DNA of 64,000 nt from Xenopus tropicalis (lineage: Eukaryota; Chordata; Amphibia; Anura; Pipidae). Below are positions 36,001 to 45,000 of the stretch, piece by piece (positions within the stretch are counted from its first letter, which is position 1; the number at the start of each line of letters is the position of its first letter). Below the pieces are notes generated by a model. The model ran no database searches and had not been told where the DNA came from. It saw only the letters and a list, made by a program, of their open reading frames with translations. The DNA lies in the NCBI RefSeq assembly GCF_000004195.4, contig NC_030679.2, positions 16,114,712 through 16,178,711 of the forward strand. Direction: 5' to 3'. The position numbers and the translations under genes are program-made.

Positions 36001-39000
36001 CAATGTATTAGGGGGGGCCACGTGGCACACTGACTTATGGGGGCACTGCTGCTGGGCACCAATGTACTAGGGGGGCTGGCTCTTGGCACCAATGTACTGG
36101 GGGGCACTGCTGCTGGGCACCAATGTACTAGGGGGGCACTGCTCTTGGCACCAATGTACTAGGGGGGCACTGCTGCTGGCACCAATGTACTAGGGGGGCA
36201 CTGCTGCTGGGCACAGAGTTAAATTTTTTAACATTTTCTAATGGTGGTGTGCCTCGTGATTTTTTTCATGAAACAAGTGTGCCTTGGCCCAAAAAAGGTT
36301 GAAAAACACTGCTATAGACAACCACCCAGTCTGAGGAAAATGATTGTTAAAGGTGCTCTTCCCCAAACAATTAAGCAGGTACATTTCCCTGCAACAGCAA
36401 AAGATGCGAGACTTGCAAATACATCCTGTGCAAAGATCAAATTGCAATACCGAATACACAAAAGTCTACACCATTTGGGACTGCTATTCATGTGCTTCCT
36501 CCAATGTGGTGTACTTGATCATATGTGCTAAGTGCCCTACAGGAGGAATGTACATTGGAGAAACAGGGCAAAAACTACGCACAAGGATGAATCATCACAG
36601 ACATAAGATCAAAGCGTGTGATACACCAGTGGGACAACACTTCTGCAATCAAGACCACGGGCTTCAGGACATGAAGGTGTTAATTCTAAAAGGGAACTTT
36701 GGAACTGAACGAGAAAGGATCTATGAATTCAAATGTATAGGGTTATTCAACACATTAAAAGGAGAAGAAAAGGCTAAGTCACTTGGGGGTGCCAGAATGT
36801 TAGGCACCCCCAAGTGACTTAATCGCTTACCTTTTACCCCGGGCTGGTGCCCCTGTACGGAGAGAACAGCACCAGCCCGGGGTAGCAGCGAGCGCTTCCT
36901 ACTTCCTATTCGCATGCGCCGGCCGACGGATTTCGCCGGGAGAAGAAAGAGGAAGGAGGAAGCGCTTCCTACAGGTACCCTGGGCTGGTGCTTTTTTCTC
37001 CTAACAGGGGCACCAGCCCAGGGTACAAGGTAAGCGATCTAAGTCACTTGGGGGTGCCTAACATTTTGGCACCCCCAAGTGACTTAGCCTTTCCTTCTCC
37101 TTTAAGACAGGGCCTTAATTTGGGGTCAGGTTTCATGTCACACTATCTGATCTGACTGAATCCAGATCCCTGGACTATTTACAACCCACCCTAATAAACC
37201 TTAATTACTTTTACTATCTTCACAAGTTATCTCTTCACACTTCTCTCTGATCTATCAGTATAAATGTTGTGCCATTTCAGTTTTCATTTGCATTTTGCCT
37301 GATGAAGGGGCCTTAGAGCTTCGAAAGCTTGCAATGTATTTTTATTGTTAGCCAATATAGGTATCATTTCTACAATACTCTTGTTTTTGTGTTTTGTTTT
37401 TTTATTAATATTTTTGACACTGGCTGACACAGTATTTTGTGTAAAGCATTTAGTAACCTGGAACATTTTCTCAGGTGTCTGCCATTCATCCTGGATCAGT
37501 GCTTGCAATTGCTCATGAGCCAGGAATATGGCTGAGGTCTTATGTGGTTTCCTAAAAAGGCTCTTAGACTTGTTCGGAGTCTGTATGTTCAATGTGTAGA
37601 ACCTCTAAAAATGTCAGGTGATCTACATTGATAAAGGAGTCCCCTAAATTGTTGCCCCCAAGTCTGATTGGGCTGAGAAAAATACTTCCCCTTCACTGGC
37701 CTCATCCTCAAATGGTGATGGCCTAGAGCAGTGCTGTCCAACTTCTGTGGTACCGAGGGCCGGAATTTTTCCGACCTACGTGGTGGAGGTCGGATAATGG
37801 AAGCCAGTTTTGACCACTCCCCTTTTTGAAACCACACCCACTTGAAACAACACCAATGTTATCACATGACCATACCCATATTAATGGTTGTAGTACAGCA
37901 AAACCCTGCCATACTCTGCCTTCCCTACCCTGCCTGTGTGTGTCATACTCTGCCTTCCCTACCCTGCCTGTGTGTGCCATACTTTGACTGTGTGTGCCAT
38001 TCTTGGCTGGTTTGTGCCATACTTGGCCTGTGTGTGCCATACTCTGCCTGCCCTACCCTGCCTGTTTGTACAGTTTCCTGCCACCACCGTAGTACCTACG
38101 TTATTTCTGCCCAAGCGATTCTCTTGCCGCCGGTGCAGAGAGACAGATGTGCCCCCAACCCCTTTGGCAACGAGCCGAGGGGGTTGGGATGGTCCTGCGA
38201 TGCGATTGTCGCAGGACCATCCTACAAGCAGCAGATGCGATCGCATCTGCTTCTTGTACTGCTTCCCCCCCCCCCCCAGCGCTACCTCCCACCTACTTCC
38301 TCGACGACTGCAGCATGGAGGAGCAGGGAAGTGATCTGACCTTCAGGACAGGTAAGTGTGATTTTATTTTTATTTATACACACTTTTACACACACTTACA
38401 TATATTTATACACACATACAACACAATTTAGCACAGGTTTTTTTTTTTTCTCCACTTTGCACACCTACAGTGGTGTGAAAAACTATTTGCCCCCTTCCTG
38501 ATTTCTTATTCTTTTGCATGTTTGTCACACAAAATGTTTCTGATCATCAAACACATTTAACTATTAGTCAAAGATAACACAAGTAAACACAAAATGCAGT
38601 TTTTAAAATGAGGGTTTTTATTATTTAGGGAGAAAAAAAATCCAAACCTACATGGCCCTGTGTGAAAAAGTAATTGCCCCCTGAACCTAATAACTGGTTG
38701 GGCCACCCTTAGCAGCAATAACTGCAATCAAGCGTTTGCGATAACTTGCAACGAGTCTTTTACAGCGCTCTGGAGGAATTTTGGCCCACTCATCTTTGCA
38801 GAATTGTTGTAATTCAGCTTTATTTGAGGGTTTTAACATCTCAATAGGATTCAGGTCAGGACTTTGACTAGGCCACTCCAAAGTCTTCATTTTGTTTTTC
38901 TTCAGCTATTCAGAGGTGGATTTGCTGGTGTGTTTTGGGTCATTGTCCTGCTGCAGCACCCAAGATCGCTTCAGCTTGAGTTGACGAACAGATGGCCGGA

Positions 39001-42000
39001 CATTCTCCTTCAGGATTTTTTGGTAGACAGTAGAATTCATGGTTCCATCTATCACAGCAAGCCTTCCAGGTCCTGAAGCAGCAAAACAACCCCAGACCAT
39101 CACACTACCACCACCATATTTTACTGTTGGTATGATGTTCTTTTTCTGAAATGCTGTGTTACTTTTACGCCAGATGTAACGGGACACGCACCTTCCAAAA
39201 AGTTCAACTTTTGTCTCGTCGGTCCACAAGGTATTTTCCCAAAAGTCTTGGCAATCATTGAGATGTTTTTTTTTAGCAAAATTGAGACGAGCCTTAATGT
39301 TCTTTTTGCTTAAAAGTGGTTTGCGCCTTGGAAATCTGCCATGCAGGCCGTTTTTGCCCAGTCGCTTTCTTATGGTGGAGTCGTGAACACTGACCTTAAT
39401 TGAGGCAAGTGAGGCCTGCAGTTCTTTAGATGTTGTCCTGGGGTCTTTTGTGGCCTCTCGGATGAGTTGTCTCTGCGCTCTTGGGGTAATTTTGGTCGGC
39501 CGGCCACTCCTGGGAAGGTTCACCACTGTTCCATGTTTTTGCCATTTGTGGATAATGGCTCTCACTGTGGTTCGCTGGAGTCCCAAAGCTTTAGAAATGG
39601 CTTTATAACCTTTACCAGACTGATAGATCTCAATTACTTTTGTTCTCATTTATTCCTCAATTTCTTTGGATCTTGGCATGATGTCTAGCTTTTGAGGTGC
39701 TTTTGGTCTACTTCTCTGTGTCAGGTAGCTCCTATTTAAGTGATTTCTTGATTGAAACAGGTGTGGCAGTAATCAGGCCTGGGGGTGACTACAGAAATTG
39801 AACTCAGGTGTGATAAACCACAGTTGTTATTTTTTAACAAGGGGGGCAATCACTTTTTCACATAGGGCCATGTAGATTTGGAGTTTTTTTTCTCCCTTAA
39901 TAACGTAAACCTTCATTTAAAAACTGCATTTTGTGTTCAATTATGTTATTTTTGACTAATAGTTAAATGTTTCTGCTCATCAAAAACCGTTAAGTGTGAC
40001 AAACATGCAAAAGAATAAGAAATCAGGAAGGGGGCAAATAGTTTTTCACACCACTGTATATACACTCATATACACACTGTCACACAACTTTTATATGTGC
40101 ACATGTATACACAAACTCACAAAAACTTTTTTTTTTTCATTTTACTTCTTTTTTAAATTTTATTTCCCCAAAAAACTGTTTATTTTGACAAGCGTGACTA
40201 TTGGATCAGATATTCTGACCACTATTTATGCTGTCAAGTGACTTATTTTGTTGTTTCATTGATTTGCACAATTTTTGTGGTTTTATTGCATTTTTATCCC
40301 TATATTAGTATTCCTGATCTGTTTTTAGCATAGCTTTGCCATGTGTAACTTTGGTGTACAAAAATAACTTTACCTATTTTGAATTCATCAGAATGTGTAC
40401 TTTCCAAAAATATATGGTTTTCTGGGGGTCCCAGTGTAGTTAGGGGGTCTTACGGCACATAATACGCTGACAGGGGGCTCTATGTGCAAAAGCTGAGTTG
40501 GCAAGCGAGAAATCCATATGCGCTATTTTCATTTTGGGGTCAGTACACACCACAGACTTTGGTATATCCATGCATATTTGGGCATCAAACTGTTCAGTAG
40601 ACCTCTGGTGTTCCTATTTGGGGTGATTTGCCATTGTATGCAAGAAATTGTGTGAGATAAATACAGCAAACTACAATATTTTTATGCAATTTTCTGAAAT
40701 GTCATAAAAACCACTAGCTTTAGGAAAGCTTTGCAGATTGGTACTTTGGTGTAGAAAGGACTCTTTACCCATGTTAGATTTTTCAGAATGTGTACTTTCC
40801 AAAAATATAGAGTTTTTAGGGGTCACCCTACATTTCTGCAGCTTCTACCCCTCATAAAACTTCCATGTGTTTATAAATTAGGTAAAGGTAAGCCATAAAA
40901 TTAGTGTGCACAAGGTATATTTGGGGGTCTCTAAGTGCCATGTGCTTTGATAAACCTATGTACAGTGGGCATCAAACTGTTCAGTGGACCCCTGGTGTTC
41001 ATTTTTAGGGTGTTTTATCTTGGTACTTAATGCTATGTGGGAGATAAGATGCTGGAAACTGGAAGCTTTGAGTGGATTTTTGGAAATGTTATCAAAATTG
41101 CCAACTTTAGGAAAGCTTTGCTGCTTGGTACTTTGGAGTAGAAAGACATGGGTACCCATTTTAGATTCGGGGGAATGTGTACTTTCCAAAAATATATGAC
41201 TTTCTGGGGTGAATGTACTTTTTACTAGCATTATCCCACATATAATTATGTAAATGTGTTGATTTTGCAGAAGCTGAAATGACAGAAATGATAGATCATA
41301 TGGGGGTATGTTCACATTGGGGCCCCTACATGCCACATACTTAGGTAAACCTATACATATTGTGTATCAAACTGTTCAGTGGACCCCTGGCGTTCATATT
41401 TAGGGTGTTTTATTTGGTTACTTTATGACCTTTAGGAGATAAGATACTATAGACTGGAAGCTTTGAAGCGATTTTTAAAAAATTTCACAAATTTTGATAA
41501 AAACCAATAAATTTAGGAAAGCATTGCAACTTGATAGTTTGGAGTAGACAGACAGCTGTGCCTATTCTGGATTCCCCAGAATCTGTTCTGGGATGAACTT
41601 TGTTAGCGGAATTTTTGGCCTTAAAATCTTAAGTATGCAGCTTTCTGGAGCAGTGCTTTGGAAATCTGGTAGTGTACTGCTGGAGGTTTTTGACCTATAC
41701 AAGTGAGAAATCTCCATAAAACTATATATATTTGGTATTGGCACGTTCAGGAGACATGGGACTTTCCAAATCAGGTGTATTTTCATGCATAAAATAATTT
41801 TTGTTTCTGGTATATGTGTTTATATTATGGAAAATATTTTTTTTCATTTTTTTAGACATTTAGAAGCCTATATCTTGTTACAAAATTGGAATTACACAAA
41901 AATTCTACCATATTTTAAAAGCTTAGGTTGTCCTGAAAAAACGATATATTGTTTTGTCCAAAACAGCTGGCAGTGAAAGGGTTAAAATACCAAGAAACCT

Positions 42001-45000
42001 TAAAGGGGCGGTTCACCTTATGTTATAGAATGCCCCATTCCCTAGCAAGTTTGCAATAGATCTTCATTATACTTTGTAGGTTTTGCCTTATTTGCCTTCC
42101 ACTTCTACATCTTTTCAGATTTCAAACTGGGGTCACTGACTCCAGCAGCCAAAACACTATTGCTCCGAGACAATTTTACTATTGTTACTTTTTAATCCAT
42201 ATCCTTCATTTATACACTCTCCTATTTTTATTCCAGTCTCTTATTCAAGCCACTGCCTGGTTGCTAAGGTAAACAAGACCCTAGCAACCTGAGCACAAAG
42301 CCTGCAGCCAACTTACCATACAGGCTTCTCTGGCTGGATTAGCAGATGGATCCTTTTCCAGAACAGATTTATAGTCTGCCAGAGCTTCATCTAATTTATC
42401 AGTCTTCTCGTACAACTCTGCTCTTCTCAGCAATGCACGGATGTAGTCAGGATTAAGCTCTATTGCTGAAATTATACAGGAAAAGGCAGGGCCTAAGGTT
42501 ACCTCAGTTCAGTTAGTTCATTTCTATTAAAGGCAAAGAACACCTCCCACCCCCTTCTTTGAGATGAGTTCATTCAGTCTCAAGTGCCAAAAAGAAATAT
42601 ACATATATTGCTTCAACATTCAGCAGATTTGGTGGGGGAGCCATGATAGTCTGCCTCTGACTTGCAGTGACTAAATTCTCAGCTCCACCTTAGGCCAAAG
42701 CTCCAGATAAGGCCAAATTTGATTTGGATGGTAAACTTTGATTGTCCTGTAGTTAATTTTCAACCTTATGCACATAATTAGTGACACCTTCATACAATTA
42801 AGAAACAATACTGAAAAAAAAAAAGTGTGGAAGTTAAATTTTACATATTAATATTTTCTTTTGGAATAATGAAACAGTCAGCCACGCTTTTTCTTAAAGG
42901 ATACGTTACCTTTTTATTTTAAAATCCACAAAGAGACTCTAAATAGCTCCTGGAATAACATAACTTTCTCCCTGAATTCATAATCACGTTTGTTTCTAAA
43001 TCATAAGCTAAAAACTGCAGCTCATTTCAGCTACTTTGTTGTCTAGTGTGAAGCTAAACCTCCTTTTCTTTACTGCCTCCTGCTCCAATGGAATTCAAAT
43101 CAATCAGGCATGTGCAGCAGGCACCTCTATAACTATCTTCATACTCAAACAGAGAAAAAGAGCTCAGAAAAGGGGGCAGGGATCTACACTAGACTAGGTA
43201 GTAGCAGAAACTAACTGAAGTTTTCAGTTTGCGATTTAGAAATGACTTTAATGCAGGTAATGTTTTTCTGGGCACTATTGAGGACCATGGCCCATGGGGA
43301 GATTAGTCGCCTGCGGTTAATCCTGGCTGCAGCAGGCGACTAATCCTAAAATGCCTTCTCACCAGCGATTCACTTTTTTCACTTTTTCAGGTTCCTTCTG
43401 CAGGAAATGCTTTGCAACTGGGAAACCAGAAACAAAAAGTTTACATATTCTTTGAGTTTATTTCAAAACCTGGCAGACACTAAAGGAAACCTGTACCTTT
43501 TGAGCAGTCTTCTAATGCAAGATCATTCATGTTCTGTAAGAGAGAAACATATCAATGTCATTAGAAAAAGGGCATATTAAACATTAGACAGTAAATATTT
43601 TAGATAATATGCATATGTTGTCACACTAAAGCAAAGTAAAACCAGGTTTTGATCTTTAGCTCCAAAGGGATCACCAAAGCATTCTATATAGCGCTCTTTC
43701 CAGTTTTTCCCTAAAGAATGACTATAGTTTTCAAAGATTTTTTTCAGCATTTGATCCTGGGAAAGGTCTATACTTGCCCAGTATTTTTTTCCAGGCATTT
43801 ATCCCTGAGGGAAATGTACCACTGCATTAAAGAAATGAGTTCTAGTAAACAGTCAGTGGTGAAATGAAGATAATAAATTTCACTTAGTTTAGTGTGGCCT
43901 AACTTGTTGCCATTGGTTCCTGGTGTGAAATAGATTCCCCACTAGGGAAAATAAACCAGCTTCGAGTACACAAATGGTGTAAAATCATTGCTATTATTTA
44001 ATGTATAGGTCTTTTAGTGTATGCGATAATTAAAAAATGCCCTCATACATCTACCTGTCTCATTCTAGCAGCAGCCCTGTTCGAGAAAAGGATGGCGAGA
44101 TCCTGGGAATAAAATGCCGGACACGTCTGAAGTGCTTGAGTGTATACAGTTTCAGCAGCAGGGTATTCTGGGACACAAAGCAGAGAGTATAATTACCTAT
44201 ATGCAGCTCAATTCTTATGCAGGTATCAGGTCTTTATAGAGGTGGTTTGCATTTAAATTAACTTTACGAATGTTATAGAATATTCCTTTCCTAGCAACTT
44301 TGCAATAAGTCATCATTTTTTTTTTTTTTTAATAGTTTTTTTTAATTGTTTGCCTTCCTCTGCTACATAATTCCAGCTTTCAAATTGGAGTTACTGACCA
44401 AGGCAGTCAAAAATTATTGCTCTGAAAGGCTACAATTTTATTGTTACTTTTTAATTACTTATCTTTCTATCCACTCCCTCTCCTATTTATATTCCAGTCT
44501 CTCTGGTTGCTAAGGTAAACAAGACCCTAGCACCAGATAGCTGCTGAAATTACAGACTGGAGAGATACTGAACAAAAAAGCTAAATAACTGAAAAACCAC
44601 AAAAATAAAAACCAATCTCAAATTGTCTCAGAATATGAATCTTTATGTCATACTAAATGCTAATTTAAAGCAACAACCCTTTAATGCTTGGGTACATGGC
44701 AATGACTCAAATGTGCTGCTCCAATGTTCATAGCTGATAGTATGTATATTTATTATGTATTTATCCAAATCCAAAAATAATGCTTCATTACATGTCTATT
44801 CATACTTAAAGCCAAGCCAGCACTGTGCATTAACCAAGAAATGAGCAGCCAATATTTTTTCCCTCCTACACTATAAGGATTTTTATGATATATGTAAAAA
44901 GTTATTAAGACAAAGTACCCTGCTCACAAAAATATAGATAGCACGTACCTCCATTCTTAAAAAGCTGGTTTCCTTCTTCCTTTAATGTAGTGCTTTGCTT

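Larger units (their letters stand above)
38071..41985 (-). mobile_element. piggyBac-type element C (interrupted by Tc1)
   Basis: The right end is TTAA (41982-41985) preceded by CAGCTGGCAGTGAAAGGG, i.e. the reverse of the B/D left terminus. The left end TTTCCTGCCACCACCGTAGTACCTACGT resembles the other terminus with its ACGTAG palindrome but lacks a clean TTAA. ~390-bp units with GAATGTGTACTTTCC occur at about 40392, 40788 and 41172. Orientation is opposite to A, B and D. A Tc1 element occupies 38468-40056. Confidence 0.7.

Noticed and set aside
37842..38339. 165-aa and 132-aa cysteine/proline-rich ORFs
   Set aside because: Same hAT minisatellite plus the GC-rich end of a piggyBac-type element; no gene signals.
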